DNA from: Candidatus Micrarchaeum sp.
GTDB lineage: Archaea; Micrarchaeota; Micrarchaeia; CAILAH01
Reading direction: 5' to 3'
Length of the DNA: 20,998 nucleotides
Assembly (NCBI GenBank): GCA_020723045.1
Contig: DYJQ01000011.1
Coordinates: 1 to 20,998, forward strand
Made by a program: the position numbers and the translations under genes. This document shows positions 1 through 8,208 of this stretch, piece after piece; the stretch's first letter is position 1, and every line of letters begins with the position of its first letter. Under the pieces are notes generated by a model. It searched no databases. It was given only the letters and a program-made list of their open reading frames with translations, and was not told where the DNA came from.

Positions 1-1
1 G

Positions 2-106
2 CTAATATCACATATGCATGGCAATAAGACAGGCTGTTTTGATATGGAATCTAATAATGATGAGGAACATAAAGCAGATGAGAAATTAGATGAAAAATCC
101 AAATGA
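2..106 (+). CDS. C-terminal tail of an unidentified protein (truncated by window edge)
   Basis: An open frame enters from the left edge and runs 34 codons to a TGA at 104-106. The tail is very hydrophilic and strongly acidic and lysine-rich (DEEHKADEKLDEKSK), the usual look of a disordered C-terminus. It ends 15 nt before the convergent cca gene, which fits the spacing of other convergent pairs here. No domain can be recognised from this piece. The frame is supported mainly by its position, composition and absence of stops, so it could still be chance. Confidence 0.5.
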   Translation, partial: LISHMHGNKTGCFDMESNNDEEHKADEKLDEKSK

Positions 107-121
107 GGATTACAAATATTA

Positions 122-1504
122 TTAGAGGCCCAAATAGAATTTTCTGTTGAAATGCTTTGTGAAAACGGCGCGACTGTCCTCAAAAAGCGCATCACTGCCA
201 AAAAATACCTTCGCAGTCGAAACCTCCTCTCTGAGCCCCTTGCTCACACCGTACTTGAGGGGGTCCTTCTGTATTGCATCCGCAAGCTCATGCGCCGTGC
301 ACAGCTTGCGCTTCCTCACTGCGCAAACCCTCTCATCCTTCACAAAAATATCAAGATTATCCATCTCCTCCTTTATGAACCTCTCAACATGCTGTCCCAT
401 CCGGACGTATGGGCCCTCCTGCATCACTGCTGTGGGCAGGTGATCATGCACAAGCTCAAACAGCATATAGCACTTGCCATCGTGTACTTCAGCTGTCTGG
501 TGCGTGCAGTCAAACCCCTCTTTGTCAAAGGCATTCTCCATCGCTTTGAGCGTCTTGCGTATCTCACCCCATAATATGTCCTCTGCCCTAAGAGGGTGCG
601 CAAACGCGAACAGCACAACTGATGTGCCCCTCTCATCCATCTTCCTCCTTATTTCATCCTGGGTGAGCAGCTCAAGCTCATGAAAGAACATGTCAGCATG
701 CGGTGCAATGAAAAACACATGCGCCGCAGCCACAAATGTAGAAAGCGAGTCAACACTCACTGGTGAAGCAACATTTCTTTTCTTGTCCACAGGGTCAGTA
801 ACAACAAACGTATCGCCCTTGAATAGAGTGCGCAGCAGCCTCTCACTCCTGCCTCCGTGCATGTCCACCACTACTGGGAACTTCCAGTTGCGCGCATTCA
901 TTATGAGATTATAAAAAGAGCCATACTTGAGTATGAGCAGTTCACACAAGTACCCCGAGAACCCGCCGGTCTTTATCTCTGCACCGTATATACCCAGCCT
1001 CTTGAGAAACCTCTTGAGTATGCGCACATCATCCTTTTGACTTTCGGTGATGTGTTCGAGCACGTATTTTGTGTGGAGCTGTGTCCTATCAACTGCACTC
1101 CTTATAATAGCCGGCATACCATCCTTTATCTTATATGATGGTACTAGATCAATGTGATAACCTTTGTAGGTGCCACGTATGTACGGGTGCTGTGCATATG
1201 CAATCTCCCAGTTGTCCAGTAGTTTTTTGCCCCACTCAAACGCCATTGATTGGAGCTCATCAATTGTGTATTTATCTGGAAAGAGAACAAACATATCAAA
1301 ATCAACATCTGCGCGTATGTAAGTATCCTTAGCGAATGAGCCTGTCAGCATCACCTCAATATCGCTCGGCGACATCCTGTTCAGCGCATCCGCAAACTCA
1401 TCCGCAACCTTCCTCGCAGCTCTGTCAGATTCGGGTGACGGTTTTATGCGCTTAAGGATCTCCTCTCTCATCTCATTCCATTTTTCCTGATTAAATTCAA
1501 CCAT
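122..1504 (-). CDS. cca: CCA tRNA nucleotidyltransferase (archaeal class I)
   Basis: This enzyme adds or repairs the 3'-terminal CCA of tRNAs from CTP and ATP without a nucleic acid template. The 460-residue length matches archaeal class I enzymes (about 440-460). The nucleotidyltransferase signature is clear: GSFAKDTYIRADVDFDMF at about 55-72, with G55-S56 and metal-binding D68 and D70, and a third carboxylate in YHIDLVPSY near 117-125. The rest is the alpha-helical and tail region typical of archaeal CCA enzymes. It starts 5 nt after the stop of the upstream MBL-fold gene on the same strand, so the two are probably co-transcribed, and no separate promoter is apparent. Neither tRNA-Val nor the visible part of tRNA-Pro lets me see a genome-encoded CCA: tRNA-Val ends at A73 without one, so this enzyme would be needed. 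Family assignment is very secure. Confidence 0.96.
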   Translation of the reverse strand: MVEFNQEKWNEMREEILKRIKPSPESDRAARKVADEFADALNRMSPSDIEVMLTGSFAKDTYIRADVDFDMFVLFPDKYTIDELQSMAFEWGKKLLDNWEIAYAQHPYIRGTYKGYHIDLVPSYKIKDGMPAIIRSAVDRTQLHTKYVLEHITESQKDDVRILKRFLKRLGIYGAEIKTGGFSGYLCELLILKYGSFYNLIMNARNWKFPVVVDMHGGRSERLLRTLFKGDTFVVTDPVDKKRNVASPVSVDSLSTFVAAAHVFFIAPHADMFFHELELLTQDEIRRKMDERGTSVVLFAFAHPLRAEDILWGEIRKTLKAMENAFDKEGFDCTHQTAEVHDGKCYMLFELVHDHLPTAVMQEGPYVRMGQHVERFIKEEMDNLDIFVKDERVCAVRKRKLCTAHELADAIQKDPLKYGVSKGLREEVSTAKVFFGSDALFEDSRAVFTKHFNRKFYLGL

Positions 1505-1509
1505 CTAAC

Positions 1510-2436
1510 TCACTTTACAGCATAAGATTCATAACCGCGCAACTTTAAAACGTTTGAGAAATTCTCAGCAAACGCGCCGAATACGTATACCCTCTTAGGG
1601 TTGCTGTAATCAACATACTCGAGCAAGCCGTTGAAATCTGCATGGTCGCTCATAGGCAGTGCAATGTCATAGTAGTCACTGGAGAACTTGGCATTCCACC
1701 CGCTCAACGAACCAAAGTAGCACGGTTTTCTGTAATGCTGTGCGAGACGGAACCTCAGCTCGGGCCTAAACCTGGATTTGGGGATTATACCTACAAAATT
1801 GTCCTTGAACATTTCTGAGGCATCTTCGCGATCCGATGAAACATAGGACAACTTTTGGCCGTGTTCCACGTATATATCACTCACACGCGCAATATCACTG
1901 CCAACCACCGGAGTTATATCACAGTAATCGTTAAGGATTTTTATGAGCTCCTGTGCCTTGCCTGTTGAATATACTGCAAATATCACATTGCCGTACGCAA
2001 CCCTGCTCTTAACCTCGCGCCTCAGCACTTCCGCAATATCTGCCTTCTTTGGAAACTGATACTCCTGAGAGCCGTATGTTGCCTCTATCAGCAGCTCATC
2101 CGCTTCAACCACTTCCGCGCCCTTGAAGGTGAACCCATCCTCTATGCTTATGTCCCCCGTATACGCAAAGTTGCCGCCATCCTTCATTATCTCTATCTGC
2201 GTTGCACCGAGCATATGGCCCGCATTATACAACCGTATATGGTCGTGTACCAGCTTTGAGTCATATGAGACGCCAGCGAGGTGGATTGTGGCATCAGAAG
2301 CTACGATATCCTTTTTCTTCTTTCCAAAGACGTGGTCAGAATGCGCGTGCGAAATGTATGTGATATCGCCATTGGTATCCAAACATATGGTGCGGCCATC
2401 GCCCAGCTCCACTCGAGCCACGTCTCTAAAAAGCAT
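1510..2436 (-). CDS. Metallo-beta-lactamase-fold RNA/DNA exonuclease-like protein (YSH1/Cft2-type, COG1236-like)
   Basis: A 308-residue MBL-fold protein. The HxHxDH metal motif is at H30, H32, D34, H35; further family motifs are GHMLGATQ (H73), YTGD (D94), EATYG (117-121) and SDHADF (263-268, H265). These resemble the nuclease branch related to CPSF73/YSH1 and bacterial DNA-ligase-associated exonucleases, including the SGW...SDHADxxGLL C-terminal pattern. It is shorter than full beta-CASP nucleases (about 420 or more residues). Where relatives carry a histidine in a V-x-H-G motif, this protein has VYVFG (F286), so one expected ligand is missing. Catalysis is therefore uncertain. It is the first gene of a probable two-gene unit with cca, which suggests tRNA or other RNA 3'-end processing, an inference from context. 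The start ATG lies about 25 nt downstream of an AT-rich box shared with divergent trm1. Confidence 0.8.
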   Translation of the reverse strand: MLFRDVARVELGDGRTICLDTNGDITYISHAHSDHVFGKKKKDIVASDATIHLAGVSYDSKLVHDHIRLYNAGHMLGATQIEIMKDGGNFAYTGDISIEDGFTFKGAEVVEADELLIEATYGSQEYQFPKKADIAEVLRREVKSRVAYGNVIFAVYSTGKAQELIKILNDYCDITPVVGSDIARVSDIYVEHGQKLSYVSSDREDASEMFKDNFVGIIPKSRFRPELRFRLAQHYRKPCYFGSLSGWNAKFSSDYYDIALPMSDHADFNGLLEYVDYSNPKRVYVFGAFAENFSNVLKLRGYESYAVK

Positions 2437-2466
2437 AATGCTATATCTGCATGAGAATTTATTAAT
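2437..2466. promoter_or_regulatory. Compact divergent promoter, MBL nuclease / trm1
   Basis: Only 28 bases separate the two divergent start codons (2436 and 2465). On the + strand CTATATCT (2441-2448) lies about 24-28 nt before the trm1 ATGs at 2465 and 2471. On the - strand an AATAAATT-type box (about 2455-2464) lies about 25 nt before the nuclease ATG. Both fit leaderless archaeal transcripts whose core promoters interleave. Inferred from spacing and composition only. Confidence 0.5.
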
Positions 2467-3577
2467 GAATATGCCGTTAATTCCATCCGTGGACGAGAAT
2501 ATTCACAACACAAAAATCATCACTGAAGGAATGGCCAAGATAATGGTGGAAGATGGCATATTCTACAACCCTAAAATGGAGATTAATAGGGACCTCGTGA
2601 GCACTGCTGTGGGCGTGGCTGGCGCAAAAACATATTGCGATGGCCATTCGGCAAGCGGGATAAAAGCGATAAGGGTAATGATGGAGAATGCATGTGTAGA
2701 GAAGGTCGATGCCGTCGATATGAGCGAGAGGGCATGCGATGGGATAAGTGAGAATGCAAGACGCAATAACGTAATGAACATAAACGTGATAAGGGATGAC
2801 CTGCGCTCGGTGCTCATGAATAACAATTACGATTTTGTGGAGATTGACCCATTCGGCACGCCAGTACCATTCCTGCACTCGCTTGCAGAGTCATTTTCAT
2901 GGAGAAAGAGCGGCTACTTCTCACTCACTGCAACGGATACCGCAGTGCTGTGCGGTGCTGAGGCAAGGGCGTGCAGGAGGAATTACGGAAGTACTCCATT
3001 GCATAATGAGTTTGTGCATGAGAGCGGGCTGAGGATACTGATTTACAAAACACAGAATGTATTTGCAGAAAAAAACATTGCCATATCCCCGCTTCTATCC
3101 ATCTCGCACAGGCATTACTTGAAAGTGTTTTTTGAGGCGAGAAAGGATGCACGGCTATGCGACGCAAACCTTGCTAGAATGAAATACCTGCTGTACTGCA
3201 ACAAGTGCAAGAACAGGAGGTACATAAACATAGGCGAGAGTAGGAAATGCGATGTATGCGGGAACACGGCAATCGTTGCTGGACCGTTCTGGTCCGGAAG
3301 GCTGCACGATGATGGATTTGTAAGTATGATGATGAAAGAGATTGAGAAAAGGGGATACAAAAACGCAGAGGAGGAGCTTAAACTTCTCGCTACACTCAAG
3401 AATGAAAATTTTGAAGGCTATTGTTATGACCTGCATGTCATATTCAAAGGAAAACCAATACCGCGAAATGATGCAATACTTGAGAGGCTCCGTGGCAATG
3501 GGTTCAGGGCCGAATTAACATCATACAGAAACGGCCGTATAATAAGGACAGATGCGGGCATAAAGGAAATCATGTAA
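2465..3577 (+). CDS. trm1: tRNA (guanine26-N2)-dimethyltransferase
   Basis: Trm1 uses S-adenosylmethionine to make N2,N2-dimethylguanosine at G26 of tRNA. From ATG 2465 the protein has 370 residues, close to the archaeal norm of about 380. Visible marks are FYNP (33-36), which contacts the target region, the acidic SAM-binding VDAVDMSE segment (81-88), the catalytic DPFGTP (128-133), and a C-terminal zinc-binding pair CNKC (245, 248) and CDVC (262, 265). The open frame extends further upstream to 2123, but that part is antisense to the MBL gene and has no family similarity. ATG 2465 or 2471 is right, with a TATA-like box about 24 nt upstream and no Shine-Dalgarno sequence. Its 3' end converges on the TFB gene with a 10-nt gap. 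tRNA-Val in this window has G26, the substrate base. Confidence 0.94.
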   Translation: MNMPLIPSVDENIHNTKIITEGMAKIMVEDGIFYNPKMEINRDLVSTAVGVAGAKTYCDGHSASGIKAIRVMMENACVEKVDAVDMSERACDGISENARRNNVMNINVIRDDLRSVLMNNNYDFVEIDPFGTPVPFLHSLAESFSWRKSGYFSLTATDTAVLCGAEARACRRNYGSTPLHNEFVHESGLRILIYKTQNVFAEKNIAISPLLSISHRHYLKVFFEARKDARLCDANLARMKYLLYCNKCKNRRYINIGESRKCDVCGNTAIVAGPFWSGRLHDDGFVSMMMKEIEKRGYKNAEEELKLLATLKNENFEGYCYDLHVIFKGKPIPRNDAILERLRGNGFRAELTSYRNGRIIRTDAGIKEIM

Positions 3578-3587
3578 ATGATAATTT

Positions 3588-4574
3588 CTAGATATCGACA
3601 CCGAGTTGATCTGCTATCTCTTTATACCTGTTGCGTATCGTCACTTCTGTGACGCCGAGCGCATCCGCAATTTCCTTCTGTGTCTTCTTATCTCCCATCA
3701 TTTTGCACGAAATGTACACTATGGCCGCGATAATACCCTGGGGACCCCTCCCCATAACCAAGCCCTTCTTTATCGCATTTGCGTAGAGCTCATTTATCTT
3801 GTCGACAGTGCTGGACTTGAGCTTGAGCATGGAGGCTACGCGCGGAATCAATTGCTCCGGCCCACTCAACGGCACTTTCATCTCCAATTCGTGAGCTATA
3901 AACCTAAACGTTCTGCCTATCTCCTTGCGGTCCACACCTGAGACTCGCGCAATCTCATCGAGCGTTCTTGCTATGTTATGCTTCCTACAGGTTGCATAAA
4001 GAACGGCACTCACAACATTCTCGATGAGCCTGCCCCTCACAAGACCCTTCTCAGCAACATTCCTGTAAAAGAGCGCAGCATCCTCGCGCACCTCTTTTGA
4101 GAGGTTCATGTATGATGCTATTCGGTCCAATTCGTTGAGTGCAATCATAAGATTCCTTTCTATAGAGGTTGATACAGAAGACCGCTTATGCCACTTTCTC
4201 ATCCTAGATAGTTGCGCAACTTTCTTGCCCGAGATCTTTATACCGCGAATGTCCCTGTTGTAAAGGTCAATCTCAGTAGTGAGGCCCTTATCAGGCCGTA
4301 TGTATTTCACGGGTGAGCCGCCACGCGCCTTGCCGCGCAGTTCCTCACTGCTAAACGCACGCCACTCAGCACCGTAATCCAGCATGCGCTCTGTTATAAC
4401 GAGACCGCAATCGGCACATACAAGCTCGCCCCTCTCATAATCCCTCACTATCCTGCGGCTACCGCAGTTGGGGCAAACTAAAGGTTTATACTCCTCACGC
4501 CCAGCAGCGGGCTGTTCTTCCACACCTCCCTGTGGTTGCTTCTTTTTACCCTTCCGAATTATGGCTGCTGCCAT
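3588..4574 (-). CDS. tfb: Transcription initiation factor B (TFB/TFIIB)
   Basis: TFB bridges TBP-bound promoter DNA and RNA polymerase. The 328-residue protein has a lysine- and glutamine-rich N-terminal extension (1-30), a zinc ribbon with C34-x2-C37 and C53-x2-C56, and a B-reader/linker region (ERMLDYGAEWRAF, about 62-74). Two cyclin-like repeats follow at about 133-225 and 230-322. The second repeat ends in a helix-turn-helix (TQKEIADALGVTEVTIRNRYKEI, split here as TQKEIADALG then VTEVTIRNRY) that would read the BRE. There is no intein and no truncation. The start codon lies 26 nt from the centre of a perfectly palindromic TATA element (4593-4606) shared with divergent lonB, so its transcript is probably leaderless. 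Additional TFB paralogues elsewhere cannot be excluded. Confidence 0.97.
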   Translation of the reverse strand: MAAAIIRKGKKKQPQGGVEEQPAAGREEYKPLVCPNCGSRRIVRDYERGELVCADCGLVITERMLDYGAEWRAFSSEELRGKARGGSPVKYIRPDKGLTTEIDLYNRDIRGIKISGKKVAQLSRMRKWHKRSSVSTSIERNLMIALNELDRIASYMNLSKEVREDAALFYRNVAEKGLVRGRLIENVVSAVLYATCRKHNIARTLDEIARVSGVDRKEIGRTFRFIAHELEMKVPLSGPEQLIPRVASMLKLKSSTVDKINELYANAIKKGLVMGRGPQGIIAAIVYISCKMMGDKKTQKEIADALGVTEVTIRNRYKEIADQLGVDI

Positions 4575-4592
4575 GCATAAACAATAATCGTA

Positions 4593-4606
4593 AAGTTTAT
4601 AAACTT
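4593..4606. promoter_or_regulatory. Perfectly palindromic TATA element between tfb and lonB
   Basis: AAGTTTATAAACTT is a 14-bp perfect inverted repeat in the 59-bp gap between the divergent starts. Its centre is about 26 nt from the TFB ATG (4574), the canonical TATA-to-start distance for a leaderless transcript, and about 34 nt from the LonB ATG (4634), which would leave a leader of about 8 nt. A symmetric TATA box can be bound by TBP in either orientation, so a bidirectional promoter is likely. Orientation would then depend on flanking BRE sequence. Palindrome seen directly; function inferred. Confidence 0.65.
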
Positions 4607-4633
4607 ATTATGTCGTTGTCCGTTTAAAATAAA

Positions 4634-6568
4634 ATGTATGCACCTTTAAAGATTAGAGATGGTGGTTTCTTGAGATACGTCCGCAAGGATACGAGTGAAA
4701 TCAAGGTTCCTGAGAGGTTAATTGAGCAGGTAATAGGACAGGATAAAGCGGTAAAGATAATTAAGAAAGCCGCAAAACAGAAGAGGCACGTCCTACTGAT
4801 AGGGTTGCCGGGTACGGGCAAGAGCATGCTCGCGCAGGCAATGTCAGAGCTTCTTCCAGCAGAGGATTTGGAAGACGTGCTCATATATCCCAATCACATA
4901 GATGAGAACAACCCAAAAGTAAGGGTTGTAAAGACCTATAATAACAGGAGCGAGTTAGAGAGAGGGCTGGAGGGAAATGGAAGAAAGATTGTTGCAGAGC
5001 AAAAGAAAATGCGCATGATGCAACAGAGTGGCACCATCTCACCCATCACAGTGCTTCTGCTGATCATTGCAGTATTGGCAATCGCGTCATATGTATACAA
5101 TCAAGTGGGGGAGGGAGGCGCAAATGTGATTGCTGCCGCGCTTCTCGGTGTATTCATAATCGGTGCGGCCTGGCTGTTCGTATCGCAGATTACAAGACGG
5201 ATGGATGTATCCGCGTTTAACGAACCCAAACTCATAGTAGACAACAGTTTCAAGAAAACAGCACCGTTCATAGAAGCGACCGGTTCGAAAGCGGGCGCAC
5301 TGTTTGGTGATGTAAAGCATGACCCACTGCAGAGTGGCGGGCTGGGTACGCCCGCACACCTAAGAGTGGAGGCGGGTGCGATCCACAAGTCAAACAAAGG
5401 GGTGCTATTCATCGATGAGATCGCACTACTGAGCCCCAAATCACAGCAGGACCTGCTCTCTGCAATGCAGAATAGAAAGTTCCCGATCACTGGGCAGAGC
5501 GAGCAGAGTTCAGGCGCGTTGGTGCGCACTGACCCAGTACCGAGTGATTTCCTACTCGTGTGTGCTGGCAACCTACAGGACGTGTCAAAGATGCATCCCG
5601 CGCTAAGGTCAAGAATTAAGGGGTACGGCTACGAAGTATACATGGAGGATACAATAGAAGACAATGAAAAGAATAGGATGAAATTCGTACAATTCATTGC
5701 ACAGGAAGTAAAGAAGGATGGGAGGATACCGCACCTTAATAACGAGGCCATTGAGGAGATTCTACGCAACGCAAAGAAGATGGCTGGCAGAAAGGGGCGG
5801 CTCACGTTGAGGATGCGGGATATTGGCGGGCTCATAAGGGCTGCGGGCGATATTGCCATCGAGGAGAAGTCACCCGTAGTTGAGCTTAAACATGTGCTTG
5901 CAGCAAAGGAGCTTGCAGCACCACTGGAACAGCAGATTGCAAGTAGGGTTGTTGAGTTTAAGAAGGAGTATGAGGTCTTTTCCACCAAGGGTGTTGCAGT
6001 GGGGAAGGTTAATGGATTGGCTGTTCTTGGGGATAATAATTCCGGGCTCATACTACCAATAGAGGCTGAGATTACACCTGCGAGTTCAAGACAAGAGAGC
6101 AGGATAATCGCAACTGGTAAGCTCGGCGATATTGCAAAGGAGGCTGTTGAGAACGTCTCAGCAATAATAAAGAAACACCTCGGAGCCACAGTCACCAATA
6201 ATGACATTCACATACAGTTCCTGCAAACTTATGAGGGTGTTGAGGGCGATAGTGCAAGCATAAGCATTGCAACTGCGGTTGTATCTGCCTTGAAGAGCAT
6301 ACCCATCCATCAGGACGTTGCAATGACTGGGTCATTGAGTGTGCGTGGTGAGGTCCTTCCAGTTGGCGGTGTCACTGCAAAGGTTGAGGCGGCGATTGAT
6401 GCTGGCATAAAGACGATTATCGTGCCGTATAACAACAAAGATGACATTATGCTTAGTGAGAAAAAGCTTAAGCATACTAAGATCATCCCCGTGAGAACAT
6501 TCAAAGAAGTGCTTATACACGCACTCAAACAGTGCAAGGCCAAGGATGAACTCATCGAAAAACTCTAG
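4634..6568 (+). CDS. lonB: ATP-dependent protease LonB (membrane-anchored archaeal Lon)
   Basis: LonB is the archaeal membrane-bound AAA+ protease that degrades misfolded and regulatory proteins. The 644-residue protein has Walker A GLPGTGKS (57-64). Two transmembrane helices (about 137-155 and 164-185) are inserted within the ATPase domain, as is characteristic of LonB. Walker B VLFIDE is at 257-262 and the arginine-finger region HPALRSR at 321-327. The C-terminal protease domain has the Ser-Lys dyad: S540 in EGDSAS and K583 in GGVTAKVEAA. All catalytic residues are present. It starts at ATG 4634 with no obvious Shine-Dalgarno and a short leader from the palindromic TATA shared with TFB. It converges on elp3 with a 4-nt gap. 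Confidence 0.97.
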   Translation: MYAPLKIRDGGFLRYVRKDTSEIKVPERLIEQVIGQDKAVKIIKKAAKQKRHVLLIGLPGTGKSMLAQAMSELLPAEDLEDVLIYPNHIDENNPKVRVVKTYNNRSELERGLEGNGRKIVAEQKKMRMMQQSGTISPITVLLLIIAVLAIASYVYNQVGEGGANVIAAALLGVFIIGAAWLFVSQITRRMDVSAFNEPKLIVDNSFKKTAPFIEATGSKAGALFGDVKHDPLQSGGLGTPAHLRVEAGAIHKSNKGVLFIDEIALLSPKSQQDLLSAMQNRKFPITGQSEQSSGALVRTDPVPSDFLLVCAGNLQDVSKMHPALRSRIKGYGYEVYMEDTIEDNEKNRMKFVQFIAQEVKKDGRIPHLNNEAIEEILRNAKKMAGRKGRLTLRMRDIGGLIRAAGDIAIEEKSPVVELKHVLAAKELAAPLEQQIASRVVEFKKEYEVFSTKGVAVGKVNGLAVLGDNNSGLILPIEAEITPASSRQESRIIATGKLGDIAKEAVENVSAIIKKHLGATVTNNDIHIQFLQTYEGVEGDSASISIATAVVSALKSIPIHQDVAMTGSLSVRGEVLPVGGVTAKVEAAIDAGIKTIIVPYNNKDDIMLSEKKLKHTKIIPVRTFKEVLIHALKQCKAKDELIEKL

Positions 6569-6572
6569 GTTT

Positions 6573-8141
6573 TTAAATCATCTTTGACATGTATGGCCCA
6601 TCCAATGAGTAGCCCAGCTTTCTGTAGTAATCACGCACACCCACCCCGCTTATCACGAGGAGTTTCTTGCAGTCAAGCTCGTCTTTAGAGATGCGCTCTG
6701 CCTCATCCATCAACCGTCTCCCAAACCCCCTGTGCTGCGGTGAAGATGGAGTGCGGGCACCAAGCGGCTGCAGCTCCCCGTAAACGTGCAATTCCCTCAC
6801 TCCAGCAGAATTCCATGTGATTTCCTTCCTATGCTGGTGTACTGGCTTTCTCAGCCTCAGAAACCCAAACAGCATATTAGTCCTCACATCCTCAAAACTT
6901 ATGAAATACTCCTCCCCATCAGATGCAGTATATTTTCTAACAAGCAATTGCGGTTCAAGCTCCTCCATCCGCACATTCCCCTTCATTACATTCAGCCCGA
7001 CCTCCCTGTATCTAATCTCCCCGGTATTAATCTTCCTTTCAGCCAACCTTTCCTCAACTAATTGCCTGAGATTGCTTTTCTTAACACCATCCTCAATCAG
7101 GTATGCTGGGATATCCCTCTGCACACGCATAACACGCACATAATAGGGGAAGTATCTGTATGCCTCTGCAATAACATCTGCCGCCTCCACCGTATTGTAC
7201 GGCCTGACCTTCCCCTCAAGCCATTCATCATATAATTTTGTGTTGCGCATTACCAATAGCGGATATATCTTGAGCATATCCGGCCTGTACTTTGGGTTGG
7301 CAAATAGCTCCTTGAACATCCGTATATCATCCTCTTTATTCGCATACAACCCCGGCATCATGTGATAGCATACCTTGAGCAATGAATCACGCGCGACCTG
7401 TGTTGCCCTTAACACATCCTCAATAGTATGGCCGCGGTTCGTCTTCAACAGCACTTGCGAGTTGAGCGTCTGCACCCCAATCTCAACACGCGTGGCACCG
7501 AACGCAAGCATTGCATCGACATGCTCCTCAAAACACCAATCCGGCCGTGTCTCAATCGTGAGGCCGATACAGCGGTGTTTTGCCTTTTCGTTCTCACTAA
7601 TCGCCTCGGATAACGTTGCACTTCTTTTGCCGTTAAGCGCATTATACATATCACGCACAAACCTCTCCTGATACGCTTGCGGTTGTGCCAAAAACGTCCC
7701 GCCCTGTATTATCACCTCACACTTATCAGTCGCATGGCCTATCTCTGTGAGTTGGGTGATGCGCGCGTTGACCTGATCGAATGCATCAAACTTGTTCTGT
7801 ATCCCTCTCATGGTGGACGGTTCAAACCCTGTATATGAGTTGGGGGCATCCTTGCCTTTAGGGCAGTATGTACAACGGCCATGCGGACAGTTGCTCACAG
7901 TCATTATCGCAATGTTTACTATACCGCTTATGCTCCTCATCGGCCTCTTGCGGAGGGCGGGGATTACGTGCAACATCCCCCTCTCCTTAGCCCTTTCTAT
8001 TACCTCTGAATTGCGGATGAATACTGCCAGTTTATATTCACCGCTATACTTACGTTTGAGCGCTTCAATCTCATCTTTTGTGCTCTCATCACTAATCTCA
8101 TCAAGCAACTTATCGATGGCTTTTGCACGCAATTCGTCCAT
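6573..8141 (-). CDS. elp3: tRNA wobble-uridine modification enzyme Elp3 (radical SAM / GNAT)
   Basis: Archaeal Elp3 acts alone, using a 4Fe-4S radical-SAM centre and acetyl-CoA to install carboxymethyl groups at C5 of U34 in tRNA anticodons. The 522-residue length is typical. The iron-sulfur motif CPHGRCTYC uses C85, C90 and C93. A radical-SAM barrel follows, with QGGTF, IGLTIETRPDW and VEIGVQTLN conserved. The C-terminal acetyltransferase domain shows QHRGFG (about 469-474) for acetyl-CoA binding and the closing GVRDYYRKLGY. A TATA-like CCTTTTAAGG at 8167-8176 lies about 30 nt from the start, giving a leader of only a few nucleotides. The gene is monocistronic between convergent lonB and the MgtC-type gene behind it. 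Confidence 0.97.
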   Translation of the reverse strand: MDELRAKAIDKLLDEISDESTKDEIEALKRKYSGEYKLAVFIRNSEVIERAKERGMLHVIPALRKRPMRSISGIVNIAIMTVSNCPHGRCTYCPKGKDAPNSYTGFEPSTMRGIQNKFDAFDQVNARITQLTEIGHATDKCEVIIQGGTFLAQPQAYQERFVRDMYNALNGKRSATLSEAISENEKAKHRCIGLTIETRPDWCFEEHVDAMLAFGATRVEIGVQTLNSQVLLKTNRGHTIEDVLRATQVARDSLLKVCYHMMPGLYANKEDDIRMFKELFANPKYRPDMLKIYPLLVMRNTKLYDEWLEGKVRPYNTVEAADVIAEAYRYFPYYVRVMRVQRDIPAYLIEDGVKKSNLRQLVEERLAERKINTGEIRYREVGLNVMKGNVRMEELEPQLLVRKYTASDGEEYFISFEDVRTNMLFGFLRLRKPVHQHRKEITWNSAGVRELHVYGELQPLGARTPSSPQHRGFGRRLMDEAERISKDELDCKKLLVISGVGVRDYYRKLGYSLDGPYMSKMI

Positions 8142-8166
8142 ATGCTTTGTTTTTTAGAGGGGATGG

Positions 8167-8176
8167 CCTTTTAAGG
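8167..8176 (-). promoter_or_regulatory. Putative TATA box of elp3
   Basis: On the - strand CCTTAAAAGG is centred about 30 nt before the elp3 ATG at 8141. The surrounding 67-bp gap also holds T-rich stretches that could end transcription from the upstream MgtC/DUF4010 gene. Spacing fits archaeal core promoters; not otherwise confirmed. Confidence 0.45.
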
Positions 8177-8208
8177 GTTTTTTAACCACTCCCGCTATTT
8201 AGCTCCAA

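Noticed and set aside
2123..2464. Upstream extension of the trm1 reading frame
   Set aside because: The frame is open but antisense to the MBL gene, unlike any Trm1 N-terminus, and the family start with a TATA-like box is at 2465.
5629..6207. Antisense frame of 192 codons within lonB
   Set aside because: A serine- and alanine-rich frame mirroring the codon pattern of the conserved LonB protease domain; no independent signal.
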